This document shows, piece after piece, positions 9,410 through 19,300 of a stretch of 64,000 bases of DNA (its first letter is position 1; every line of letters starts with the position of its first letter). Position numbers and translations under genes: made by a program. Source of the stretch: WRGA01 sp031553395 (GTDB lineage: Bacteria; Bacteroidota; Bacteroidia; Bacteroidales; WRGA01); assembly GCA_031553395.1 (NCBI GenBank), contig JAVBLR010000009.1, positions 186,001 to 250,000 on the forward strand. Direction: 5' to 3'. The notes under the pieces are model-generated. The model was not told where the DNA came from. It saw nothing but the letters and a program-made list of their open reading frames with translations, and searched no databases.

Positions 9410-11215
9410 CTAATTTCTTTTTTGTATCGTAATATCAATTGCACCTCCCCAAGGATCGAAATCAAACAATAATTTATGAGGATATATTTGTGTTTTCAGT
9501 TCTTTTTTGCCTTGTCGGACAACAATTTTTTGAATGTTTTCCTGTTCAATAACGGCAGTCAGCATTTCGGTAAAGAGATTTTTGTCTAATGAAAGTTTTG
9601 GTATCACAGAGAAACCTTTGTCTGTTTGCGTTATGGTACAAGTAATATCTTTTTGCTCCTTCGTGTATGCTGCTACCTCGCAAAAAGTCCCTACCCAAAT
9701 ACGGTCTTCTTGCACTTTAACTTTGCGCAAGTGCTCCCAAAATATTTCAGCATTCCGGAAATGGTCGTAACCGTAATTAATTCCGTGTGTCATCGTTACG
9801 CCCCAGTCGCCGTTTTCCAATAATCCGGCTATACGGCTGTCCAAATTTTCAGGTGTACTTTTTCCTCCTACCGAAAATTGAACGAGGCGAGTGGCAACAC
9901 GATTTGCCGAAGCAGCCATAATTGCTGTATCATTTTTAGCATTGCCAGCATAGCAATATGTGCGTGGAAAAATGTTGGTGTGTAGAAATATCGCAGTGTC
10001 GTTGCGTTGAATTTCTGTTCGTAGGGCTTCGCCTTGCAGTCGTGTCAGGCTTTTGTGCGACCAACCGTGATTAGATATTTCATGTCCGTTTTTTGCCATT
10101 TTTTTGAGTTCTTCCCATGTCATTCTCGGTTTATCGCTGGAAGCCGGAGTATTTTCAACTGTATTGCCATTTATCCAAAAAGTTCCCCTGAAACCCAGTT
10201 TTTCCAATGCAGGCGCTACAAGTGTAAAATGTTCCTGCAAAGCATCGTCGAAGGTGTAACTGATTGCACAGGTTTTATCACCTTTGTATTTAGCTACACG
10301 AAAACCGAATTTGTTCAGTTGCAATATTTTCTCTAATTTCCGGTACATTTCGATGCCTAAATATTCGGCTGATTTTTCGTTGAAATGAGTTCGGTCGCGT
10401 TGCAATTCACCTTCAGACATATCAATAAGATAGACATTTTGATCTTCATCGGCAATACGCTGCATTGCCGCATCAATTTCAGGTTTGTAATGCCGGTTTG
10501 ATTGGGGAATGGAGCCAAATATGAACGGTAATTTTGAATAATCTTTTCCTGTTTTTTCTGTCAAATGTTTGCGTACATAAGTTATTACAGCTTTCAGATT
10601 GCCATAGTATTTTCCGGCATACCGATCATCGCTTTCTCCCTGATGCCACAGGAATGCATCAATTTGATAGCCATTTGTAAGTTTTGATAAATTTTGATCG
10701 ATTGCCGCATCAATACCATCGGTAAATGAAAGTAAAAGCGATTTTCCTCCTTTTTCTACCGAGACGGTTTTTGCCAGCCAATCAGGATCTGCCGACCAAT
10801 AACGACCCTTAGCCGAATCATTTGGAAATTGAATAGATGTTCCGCCAACAGCATATTTAATAACATAAAAATCTTCCTGTAATGCTTGCCCTAATAGGTA
10901 ATAAGTTACTGCGTCATACGTCCATAAACCACTTGTAATTCTGCCTTTTGGCCAATAAGGTTCGAATAATCCATCGTTGCGATTTATTGCAATTTTTCCA
11001 AATTTATATTGCCCTTTGGCGTAATTTACAGTATCTGTTGCCAACGTTTTAATATAATCAGGCAACAGTTTGTTGTTTACCCGCCCGTCAGTATTCGATT
11101 GTCCTGCTGTAATTAAAACATGTACAGGCGATTTTTGTGCTGAAATACTTGCAAACACAAAGGACAAACAAAGCAGCAGGAATACTTTTTTTATATGCAT
11201 CTCTTTATTAATCAT
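9410..11215 (-). CDS. Two-domain esterase: SGNH/CE6-like acetylesterase fused to NodB-type polysaccharide deacetylase
   Basis: A 601-residue secreted fusion. After a signal peptide (about 7-26) comes a CE6/sialate-O-acetylesterase-like domain with S40 in ITAGQSNTDG, HQGESD at 191-196 and DRTHF at 274-278 supplying the Asp-His. From about residue 312 a NodB (CE4-like) domain starts with YTFDDA (D323/D324) and the metal-binding NHGWSH (H383, H387). The usual C-terminal NodB motifs are less clear. Both activities would remove acetyl or other acyl groups from the glycan. The chosen ATG overlaps the GH115 stop by eight bases; a second ATG five codons in (MHIKKV) would give a shorter signal peptide. 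Confidence 0.85.
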   Translation of the reverse strand: MINKEMHIKKVFLLLCLSFVFASISAQKSPVHVLITAGQSNTDGRVNNKLLPDYIKTLATDTVNYAKGQYKFGKIAINRNDGLFEPYWPKGRITSGLWTYDAVTYYLLGQALQEDFYVIKYAVGGTSIQFPNDSAKGRYWSADPDWLAKTVSVEKGGKSLLLSFTDGIDAAIDQNLSKLTNGYQIDAFLWHQGESDDRYAGKYYGNLKAVITYVRKHLTEKTGKDYSKLPFIFGSIPQSNRHYKPEIDAAMQRIADEDQNVYLIDMSEGELQRDRTHFNEKSAEYLGIEMYRKLEKILQLNKFGFRVAKYKGDKTCAISYTFDDALQEHFTLVAPALEKLGFRGTFWINGNTVENTPASSDKPRMTWEELKKMAKNGHEISNHGWSHKSLTRLQGEALRTEIQRNDTAIFLHTNIFPRTYCYAGNAKNDTAIMAASANRVATRLVQFSVGGKSTPENLDSRIAGLLENGDWGVTMTHGINYGYDHFRNAEIFWEHLRKVKVQEDRIWVGTFCEVAAYTKEQKDITCTITQTDKGFSVIPKLSLDKNLFTEMLTAVIEQENIQKIVVRQGKKELKTQIYPHKLLFDFDPWGGAIDITIQKRN

Positions 11216-13667
11216 TCAGTTTAACTGGGAAAACGTAAAATTTTCTATCTTTATCAAAATCCAACATCCATTGGTCAATTACGATGTGATCATCTAACGC
11301 GGCAATCTTTAACGTATGCTTCCCTTTTTCAATTGTATGATTTGTTGTTTTAACTGCCTGTCCGCGAAGTACATTTTGTTTCCAGGTTTCGGTTCGACCT
11401 TCTTCCCGGAAGGAAATCGTTTGTGGTTGTTCGTTGTCTATTTGCACGCTGAAACGAATATCTCCTTTGTCATTAGGTTGAGTAGGAATAACAGCTGTTC
11501 GTAAAACCGCCTCGCCCTCCTGATTGGTTTCAAACTCATAGGTCAGAGTTTCTCCTTTGGGTAGTGGAACGGCATTCATACTATGCCCAAGCATGTCGAC
11601 GACTTCTGTTTGAGTAGAAGAATGTGTAAAATCGCAGGCATTTTTTGCTATATATTCTGCTTCGGATTCTTTTTGTTTTTGCCTGTCTTTAATATCTGAT
11701 TCAAAATTAGGTTCTCCAAACACGTACATATATTGCGATTGATTAGACATTGAATATTTCCATTTTCCGCCAGCCATTTTATTGTTGTAATAATCCGTTA
11801 AATTTGATGTTTCGTTGTATGCAGCCATGGATTTATTTTTTGCGGTTTTTGAACCGTTACCGCGGGCGCGTTGAGCTTCCAGGCATTTTGTTGTAACTGC
11901 AGCAGCACCAAAAACAGGATATTTTACAATTGCAAAATACGCGTCTTTCCGATTGGAAGGAATTATTTTTTCAACCTCCAATACAGTGGATTTAATTTTC
12001 TCATAATCTGATATATATCTATCAGCCTCATTGCCAAATTCAGTAAAACTAAATTCAGTATCGGTTACAGGAGTTCTTCCCTTAGGATATTTTTTGCGAT
12101 CATCGACTTCTATCTGGTTCCACCCCATAAATTCAGGTTTACGGATAGCTGTCAGCCGATAAAATTCACGCATAACAGGTAGCAGTTTTTCGCCTGCTAC
12201 CGCACCAAACTCCCGTTTTAACCAATCTGACAAATGAGAAGAAACCGGCAATTCAACATTCCACGCCATATCCAGAAACAGCTCCAAATCATAAGCGGCT
12301 TTTTTTGGATCATGCACATTAACCATCCAGAGGCGGCGGGCATTCTGTTTCCATGCATTTTTCATTTCGTAGTAAATCAATCCCGGTTGTGTAGTAGTTA
12401 ACCAAACATAGCTATGTGGACGTCCCCAATAACTTAAATGGTAATAAACGCCTGCTCCACCACTGCGCTTTTGTTGTTCCGTATCGCTCAGGCGTGTCAG
12501 GTAACCATAATTATCATCACACCAGGTAAGCATGATATAATCCGGAACTTGCAGGTTTTCGTCAAAGACATCCAACACCTCTTTGTAAGGTACAAACTGT
12601 TGCGGGATTTTCTCAACATCGGGATTAATATATTGTTCCAGAAGTTTTATTTGATCGGGAATGACTTGTGTAAGCGCTTTTTTATATTCTTCGGTTGTAT
12701 GCACACCTTCCATTTCACCATCGTGTTTTCCTCGCATTCCAATCGTAAAAATATTTTCTGAATTACCGAGTTCTTTTAATCGAGCAGACCAATATTTCAG
12801 AATTTCGTCTTTGTTAGTTAAGTAGTTATATGCACCTTTTCCTGTCAGGTTCCATTCTGTAGCTGAATTGCGCATCAGTGGTTCACAATGCGAAGTTCCG
12901 ACAATAATACCATATTTTTCAGCTATTTCACGATTACCTTCTACAAAATAAAACGGCATTGTGGCTTCATGCATTGCAGGCCAAATAGTATTTGCACGCA
13001 GACGCAACAACAGTTCAAACATTTTTGCATAGGTCTTGGGTCCAAATTGTCCTTTAAAACGTTTCTCAATGGGATAGAGTGTTTTTGCATCCGGTTCAAA
13101 TGTTCGGCTCGACCAGGAATTCAAGCTTTCTTCGTCGTTCAAGAAAAGACCACGAAATTCAACCGAAGGGTATTGAAATGTATAGAAATTAGTTGGTAAA
13201 GTTAGAGTTGCTTTCTTTTCGGGAGCAACATCTCCCCACCAAATCCAAGGGGAAACACCAGCCAGGCGGGAAAGCTCCAGAATACCATAAGCCGTTCCAC
13301 GGGCATCACTTCCTACAACGAAAATTTGATTCTTTATAGTTTTAATAATAAAAGCTTCCTTTTTGATTGCCAAACTATCTATTGGAAGTCCAAGTTGTTT
13401 CAATTCATTTGAATTGCTTTCATCTAATTGAGCAATACGGATTATTGAGTTTTTTTCCTTATAGGGCAGCGAAAGGATAGGAGTCTTGCCAGTAACTAAT
13501 AACATATCATTGCAAAATATCTCGATTGCAGTTTGCACAACAGGCTCGACTTTTTCAGGAGTGGAATAACTTATAGGATGTAAGCCGTCGTACCAGATAA
13601 AATCGTTTGCCTGAAGTGAAACCGATAAAAATAAACAAATTCCTAATAGATAAATTCTATATTTCAT
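11208..13667 (-). CDS. GH115 alpha-glucuronidase-like protein
   Basis: A protein of about 819 residues. The open frame extends up to 13823, but only the ATG at 13667 puts the signal peptide (MKYRIYLLGICLFLSVSLQA) at the N-terminus, so that start is preferred. Motifs seen: FRGLFLNDEESLNSW, RLRANTIWPAMHEATMPFY, IGMRGKHDGEM and a C-terminal beta domain (TLKIAALDDHIVIDQWMLD). These are typical of GH115 enzymes, which remove (4-O-methyl-)glucuronic acid alpha-1,2-linked to xylan or related residues. It is the first gene of the leftward operon and follows a TAnnTTTG promoter about 95 bases upstream. In a pectin-oriented locus its target may be glucuronosylated side chains, or a xylan associated with the pectin. 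Confidence 0.88.
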   Translation of the reverse strand: MKYRIYLLGICLFLSVSLQANDFIWYDGLHPISYSTPEKVEPVVQTAIEIFCNDMLLVTGKTPILSLPYKEKNSIIRIAQLDESNSNELKQLGLPIDSLAIKKEAFIIKTIKNQIFVVGSDARGTAYGILELSRLAGVSPWIWWGDVAPEKKATLTLPTNFYTFQYPSVEFRGLFLNDEESLNSWSSRTFEPDAKTLYPIEKRFKGQFGPKTYAKMFELLLRLRANTIWPAMHEATMPFYFVEGNREIAEKYGIIVGTSHCEPLMRNSATEWNLTGKGAYNYLTNKDEILKYWSARLKELGNSENIFTIGMRGKHDGEMEGVHTTEEYKKALTQVIPDQIKLLEQYINPDVEKIPQQFVPYKEVLDVFDENLQVPDYIMLTWCDDNYGYLTRLSDTEQQKRSGGAGVYYHLSYWGRPHSYVWLTTTQPGLIYYEMKNAWKQNARRLWMVNVHDPKKAAYDLELFLDMAWNVELPVSSHLSDWLKREFGAVAGEKLLPVMREFYRLTAIRKPEFMGWNQIEVDDRKKYPKGRTPVTDTEFSFTEFGNEADRYISDYEKIKSTVLEVEKIIPSNRKDAYFAIVKYPVFGAAAVTTKCLEAQRARGNGSKTAKNKSMAAYNETSNLTDYYNNKMAGGKWKYSMSNQSQYMYVFGEPNFESDIKDRQKQKESEAEYIAKNACDFTHSSTQTEVVDMLGHSMNAVPLPKGETLTYEFETNQEGEAVLRTAVIPTQPNDKGDIRFSVQIDNEQPQTISFREEGRTETWKQNVLRGQAVKTTNHTIEKGKHTLKIAALDDHIVIDQWMLDFDKDRKFYVFPVKLND

Positions 13668-13761
13668 TTTTATAGCTGTTTTTATTTCGTAATCAAATTT
13701 TCTACTTTCCAAATTTGTCATTTTTTTGTCAATATATTTTTGAAATAACAAATTGATATCG

Positions 13762-13769
13762 CAAATATA
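13762..13769 (-). promoter_or_regulatory. Bacteroidota-type -7 element for the leftward CAZyme operon
   Basis: The complement reads TATATTTG, matching TAnnTTTG. It lies about 93 bases before the GH115 start. The expected -33 TTTG partner is only weakly present (an A/T-rich stretch near 13789). Confidence 0.5.
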
Positions 13770-13811
13770 CAAGCAACACTTTTTGGAAAAAATGTCATTT
13801 TGTTCACATTG

Positions 13812-13867
13812 ATATAATATCATTCAATTCATGTCAAGAACAGCATATAGACTGAATGATATTGTAT
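13812..13867. promoter_or_regulatory. Interrupted inverted repeat in the divergent control region
   Basis: Arms at 13812-13826 and 13853-13867 match at 14 of 15 positions (core AATATCATTCA / TGAATGATATT), 26 bases apart. They sit between the divergent promoters of the two operons. This is a candidate operator for the HTCS or another regulator; no functional evidence is visible. Confidence 0.5.
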
Positions 13868-13868
13868 G

Positions 13869-13882
13869 ATTTTGTACAAAAT
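13869..13882. promoter_or_regulatory. 14-bp perfect palindrome ATTTTGTACAAAAT
   Basis: A perfect palindrome about 30 bases upstream of the rightward -7 box. Its core TTGTACAAA recurs at 40738-40746 upstream of the HTCS gene. This suggests a shared regulator-binding site. Confidence 0.5.
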
Positions 13883-13887
13883 TGGTC

Positions 13888-13918
13888 TTTACGCGCATAA
13901 ACTTTTCGTATACTTTTG
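13888..13918 (+). promoter_or_regulatory. Promoter of the fasciclin-SusCD operon
   Basis: TACTTTTG at 13911-13918 matches TAnnTTTG. TTTA at 13888-13891 lies 19 bases upstream, in the place of the -33 TTTG element. The first start codon is 58 bases downstream of the -7 box. Confidence 0.6.
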
Positions 13919-13976
13919 ATTCGTCAATTGGTAATTTACCACCAAAGACATTGTTGTTAACTTTAATAAAATTTAT

Positions 13977-16217
13977 ATGAAAAAAGAATTATGCAAAAGA
14001 AAACGATGGTTCTTACTTTGTTTATTTCCTCTCTTATTTTCGTGTGATGATAAAATGAGCGATCATTACGAAAATCCGGGACTCAAAAGCAGTATTTGGG
14101 AATTATTGGAAGAACGAGGAAATTATTCGATTTTTCTAAGTGCAGTAGAACGATCCGGTTTTCGTCCTTATCTGGAAGGAAAAGGTATTGCTACTGTAAT
14201 GGCTCCCGATGATGAGGCTTTTACCTCTTATTTTGCAACACACAATACTTCTATTGAAAGTATGCCTCTTTCCGATTTAAAGAAATTAGTCGGATTTCAT
14301 TTACTGTATTATTCCTATAATAAAAGCAACCTTGAGAATTTTCGCCCGGAAGGACAAAGTGGTGGTGATGCATCAGGAAACTTAGGTGCCGGAATGTATT
14401 ACAAATTCAGGACAAGAAGTTCCAATTCGCCGACCAAAGCTTCTTCAACTCAAGGGGAAATTACTCTTTACCATTTGGAACGTTTTATTCCTATCTTTTC
14501 ACACAACTTCTTCAAAACCAAAAAAATTGAAAATGCTGAACGGAATTATAAGTTCTTTTATCCGGATTCGGAGTGGACAGGAGCCAATGGTTTCAATGTT
14601 TCCGGAGCCAGTGTGAAAGAATATGAATTGGCGGCCAATAATGGTTATGTATATACTATTGACAGGGTATTGGAACCAATGGAAACAATTTATGATGAAT
14701 TGAAGAACAATCCTGCTTATTCGACCTTCCTGAATTTATATGATTCCTATTCTTATTATGAATATGATGCAACTTTATCTGCTGATTTTGGACATACCGC
14801 AGGAGTAGATTCTCTTTATCTACATAAGCATAATTATATACCTCCTATCGCTTTGGAGTGGCCTGTTTCAAACTTTGTTCTTTTAAATACGCTGGCATCC
14901 GTATCATATAGCATCTTTGCTTTGTCGAATGATGCATTGACCGATTTCTACAACCGTTATTGGGCTGGCCGCGGATATGCATCGATATATACACTGGATC
15001 CATTAATCAGGAGATATTTCTTATATGAATTCCTCTATGCAGGGTCAGTTGTATTTCCGGATCAGATAACAAAAGGAGAAGTAGAAAGTTACACCGGAAA
15101 CCAGTTTAATTTCGATCCCTATTCTTTATCTTATAAGAAAATGTGTATAAATGGCAGCCTTTATGGATTGGATAAAATTGATGTACCGGTTTTATTTGCT
15201 TCTGTAATAGGCCCTGCCTTCCGGGAAAAAGAATTTGCATGCTTCCTTTACACGCTTGATGGTTCCGGGACATTGACGAATTATTCCAATCAGGATTTTA
15301 AATATACAGTTTTGATGCCTAATGAAAGTGCCTTTAATAATTCAAATTATGGACTGAAATATGGTACCACCAGCAATAGTTTAGTTGAAAATCCGGACTC
15401 AGACGAACCGCTAGCTTTATCTCCTACTAAAATGGCAAATATTGTAGATTCTCATGTATTAAACAGAGAGGTCGAGCTGAAAGAAACAGGTGTACAGGTT
15501 CTTGCCAGTAACATTCCATATAATTATTGGTTTGTAAAAGATGGCAAAATTACATGTAACAGATATTTTAATAAACTACTGACTCCGGGAGCAACTTTTG
15601 ATCCGTTTGTACCTTTCCGGAAAATAGAAGGAATCGGTGCCGGAAACTGGAATAATGGTAGAGTATATGCTTATGATGCCAGTATAGCCAATGGAGGCCA
15701 AGTGTTTGATACAGATAACCAGCTTGTTTCATTCGAGTCAAACCTGGTATATGCTCTATTTAATGTAAACGATACACGCTACTCTTATTATGCATTTTCT
15801 CAGTTATTAAAAAAAGCAGGATTATTAGTTAATGGTAATATCCCGAGTATAAAAGGGCGTTATATTGCTTTTATTCCAACAAATGAGGCTATTGAGAAGG
15901 CATTAACCGAAGGACGGTTACCGGGAGCAAAAGGAACAACTCTGAGTGGCGAATTCGATCAGGCTGTATTGAAAGCTTATCTGAGTAACTATTTTATAGA
16001 TGCAAACAGCATTACGACGTATCCTTATCCCGGTTCGGATATGAGAAGCGGCGCGTATGAAACTTATGGCGGGAATAGTATAAACTATATAGATAATGGA
16101 ACTTCATTAAGTGTTCAATTACAAGGAAAGTCTGTTATTCCGGTATTATCCCAATATTATTACTTCCCATTTGCATACAATGATGGCGCATTTCATTTTA
16201 TAAATGAAATCTTTTAA
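13977..16217 (+). CDS. Fasciclin-domain surface lipoprotein (SusCD-associated)
   Basis: A 746-residue lipoprotein; the lipobox is FPLLFSC with Cys at about residue 23. Several FAS1 (fasciclin) units can be recognised by the pattern of an autumn-like helix pair followed by TVMAPDDEAF (first), YTVLMPNESAF (third) and IAFIPTNEAI (fourth), each followed by a hydrophobic beta core. FAS1 domains mediate adhesion or ligand contact. In Bacteroidota PULs such proteins stand where surface glycan-binding proteins are usually encoded. It is the first gene of the rightward operon, 18 bases before the longest SusC frame. Its length suggests four units. Direct glycan binding is inferred from position only. 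Confidence 0.82.
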   Translation: MKKELCKRKRWFLLCLFPLLFSCDDKMSDHYENPGLKSSIWELLEERGNYSIFLSAVERSGFRPYLEGKGIATVMAPDDEAFTSYFATHNTSIESMPLSDLKKLVGFHLLYYSYNKSNLENFRPEGQSGGDASGNLGAGMYYKFRTRSSNSPTKASSTQGEITLYHLERFIPIFSHNFFKTKKIENAERNYKFFYPDSEWTGANGFNVSGASVKEYELAANNGYVYTIDRVLEPMETIYDELKNNPAYSTFLNLYDSYSYYEYDATLSADFGHTAGVDSLYLHKHNYIPPIALEWPVSNFVLLNTLASVSYSIFALSNDALTDFYNRYWAGRGYASIYTLDPLIRRYFLYEFLYAGSVVFPDQITKGEVESYTGNQFNFDPYSLSYKKMCINGSLYGLDKIDVPVLFASVIGPAFREKEFACFLYTLDGSGTLTNYSNQDFKYTVLMPNESAFNNSNYGLKYGTTSNSLVENPDSDEPLALSPTKMANIVDSHVLNREVELKETGVQVLASNIPYNYWFVKDGKITCNRYFNKLLTPGATFDPFVPFRKIEGIGAGNWNNGRVYAYDASIANGGQVFDTDNQLVSFESNLVYALFNVNDTRYSYYAFSQLLKKAGLLVNGNIPSIKGRYIAFIPTNEAIEKALTEGRLPGAKGTTLSGEFDQAVLKAYLSNYFIDANSITTYPYPGSDMRSGAYETYGGNSINYIDNGTSLSVQLQGKSVIPVLSQYYYFPFAYNDGAFHFINEIF

Positions 16218-16322
16218 ACCTGAATTTACAACATTATGAAACAAGTCCTAAAAAGCTTACGCCAAAGTAGATTGATTATTGGGCGAGTTACATACGACCC
16301 TAATGTAAAAAAAAATAATCGT

Positions 16323-19300
16323 ATGAAATTAAAAATATGTGCATTTATAACGATGTTTCTTATTTGTATCGGAAATATCTATTCACAAACGCAGCAACTG
16401 ATTTCCGGTACAGTTACAGAAATGTATAACAATCAGGCGGAATCATTAATTGGAGTGAATGTCGCTGTGGAAAATTCTCAGAATCGTGTATTGGGAGGGA
16501 CAGTAACCAATCAGAACGGACAATATAATCTAAAGATTCCTGATGGGGAAAATAATCTTACGATTGTTTTTTCATACATCGGCATGGAAACCCAACGTAT
16601 AAAGTATGCTGGGCAAAAACAGCTAAACATCCTGATGGCATCTAATTCAAAACAGATAGCAGAGGTTGTAATTACATCAAAAGCTATTGACCGGAATGAT
16701 TTGGGTATTTCCGAAACTGAGATGGTTTCGGCAACACAGAAATTAGAAGTAAGCAAATTAGTTGAAACAATGCCTGTAATTTCCATAGAGGAAATACTAC
16801 AAGGACAGATGGCCGGATTAGACATTATAGCCGGAGGAAATCCCGGGACAAAGAGTACTATGCGTATTCGTGGTACAGGAACATTGAATGCGTCTGCCGA
16901 TCCGCTGATTGTTATTGATGGCGTTCCTTACACGGAAAGTAAGGCGGAGGATTTCGATTTTTCGAATGCCAATGAAGAAGATTTGGGAGCCTTATTAAAT
17001 CTTTCTCCTGCTGACATTGAATCGGTAGAAGTATTGAAAGACGCATCAGCTACAGCTATCTGGGGAACTCAAGGAGCAAATGGTGTATTAGTTATCAAAA
17101 CAAAGAGAGGAAAAATGGGCAAAACAAATTTTAATTTGACCTCCAAACTTTCAATGAAATTCGAACCAAAGACTATTCCTATGTTGAATGGGGATGAATA
17201 TACTGCATTAATGCAGGAATCTATCTGGAATACAGCTAATTACGTTGGAATAGACAATGCGTCTACTTATCTAAGGCTTCTTTTTGATACTCCTGAAATT
17301 GGTTATACTCCTGATTGGAAGTATTTTAATGAATATAATCAGGATACGGATTGGTTGGACGAAATTCGTCAAAAAGCGTACACTGTCGAAAATAACTTTT
17401 CTATGAGCGGTGGAGGTGGAAAAGCCAGATACCGCATGTCTTTAGGATATGTAACAGATTTAGGTACTACAATAGGTACTTCGTTGGATAAATTTAGCGC
17501 TACATCAAATATCGATTACCAGTTTTCAGATAAACTCAGATTTGGTGCTGATTTTTCTTTTACTCAATCAGATCAAGATGCTAACTGGGCATCAAATGCT
17601 CGTTCGGAAGCATTCGGTAAAATGCCGAATAAATCTCCTTATATGATCGATAGAACTACTGGAAGGAAGTTGGATGAGTATTTCGTTTATCAGGGTTTGT
17701 TATGGGAAGGTGCATTTTCGTCGAATGATTCAGGTTCTAATGCTTCGAATTATAATCCGGTAGCTATGGTTAATGAAGCTACAAAAAAAACAGGAGAAAA
17801 AAATACGAAAATCACATTGAGTGTGGCGGAATGGAAGATATTACCTGAACTGACTTATCAGTCGTATGTATCGATTGCGATGAGTTCTGTTAAAGTAATG
17901 CGGTTTCTTCCACAAGTAGTAACAGCAGTAGCCTGGACAAGCAAATATGCCAACCAGAGTTATCAAAGTTATTCTGAAAGTCTTTCTATTAAAACGGAGA
18001 ACAGGCTTAATTTTCGAAAGAATTGGAATGAGAAGCATAATTTAATTGCAAATGCAATATTCCGTACAGCACAGGCAACAAGTTCTAAATATGTAAGTGC
18101 TTCTTCCGGAATGGCATCTTCCGGCATGTCTGATCCTGTAGTTGGAGCTAATGTGCAGATAATCGGTTCGGGTGAGTCGGAAGGACGAAGCCTTTCTGCT
18201 ACCGGTTTGGTAAATTACTCGTTATTATCACGTTATGTGATTCAAGGATCGATTAGCGCCGAGAGTAATTCAGCCATGGGACGTGAACAACGGATGGGAT
18301 ACTTTCCCGGAGCAGGTATTTCTTGGAATATACAAAACGAACCTTTCTTGAGAACTATTAACCGAAAATGGTTGGACGAATTTAAATTGCGTTTTAGTGT
18401 TGGCCAAAGCGGACGTGCGCCAAGTGGAAATTCAATCTATCTGGGAGCATTTGGAGCAAAAGAAAATTACATGAGTATGCCGTCTATTGGCCCTACTCGT
18501 ATTCAGTTAGATAATTTGAAGTGGGAAACAAATACAGAGTATGACGTTGGTGTAGACCTTTCCTTTTTTCAAGGACGGTTGAGTTTTAATGCCGATTATT
18601 ACAAGAGATACTCTACGGATTTATTGCAAAAAGAGTATACAATTCCTAGCACTACAGGGTTTTCGGAAATTGCATGGTATAATTCCGGAAAAATGGAAAA
18701 CCAGGGATGGGAATTTCGTGGTGATGTAATGATTTTCAATAATAAAGACTGGACGATAAAGGCAAATGCGAATATCTCCCGGAATGAAAATGTCTATACA
18801 GAAATGCCTACGAATATGAAGGCTGAGTCAGGAGTTGCCGAAAGTGATGCCAATATGAAGCCCGGACAATATGCTACCCGCGTTGTCGAAGGGCGTCCTC
18901 TTGGTTCTTTCTTTGGATACCGTTACAAAGGAGTATATTCAGATACAGAATCAACGTATGCTCGTGATGTTCAAGGAAATATAATGAATGATGCAGACGG
19001 AAATCCTATAGTAATGAAAAACGGAACATATACCTGTTTTCCCGGAGATGCTCAGTACGAAGATATTAATCATGACGGGGTAATTAATAAATATGATATC
19101 GTTTATCTGGGAAATTCTCAACCTGTTTTAACAGGAGGTTTTGGAATTAATATCAAGTATAAACAAGTGTCATTAAATACTTTCTTTCATGGGCGTTTTG
19201 GGCAATCAATCGTAAATGCGGCAAGGATGGATAATGAATCTATGTATGGTAAACGAAACCAAAGTACGGCTGTTCTTCGCCGCTGGCAGAAAGAAGGAGA

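Noticed and set aside
13668..13823. N-terminal extension of 52 residues on GH115.
   Set aside because: It would bury the signal peptide and overlaps the promoter; the ATG at 13667 explains the protein better.
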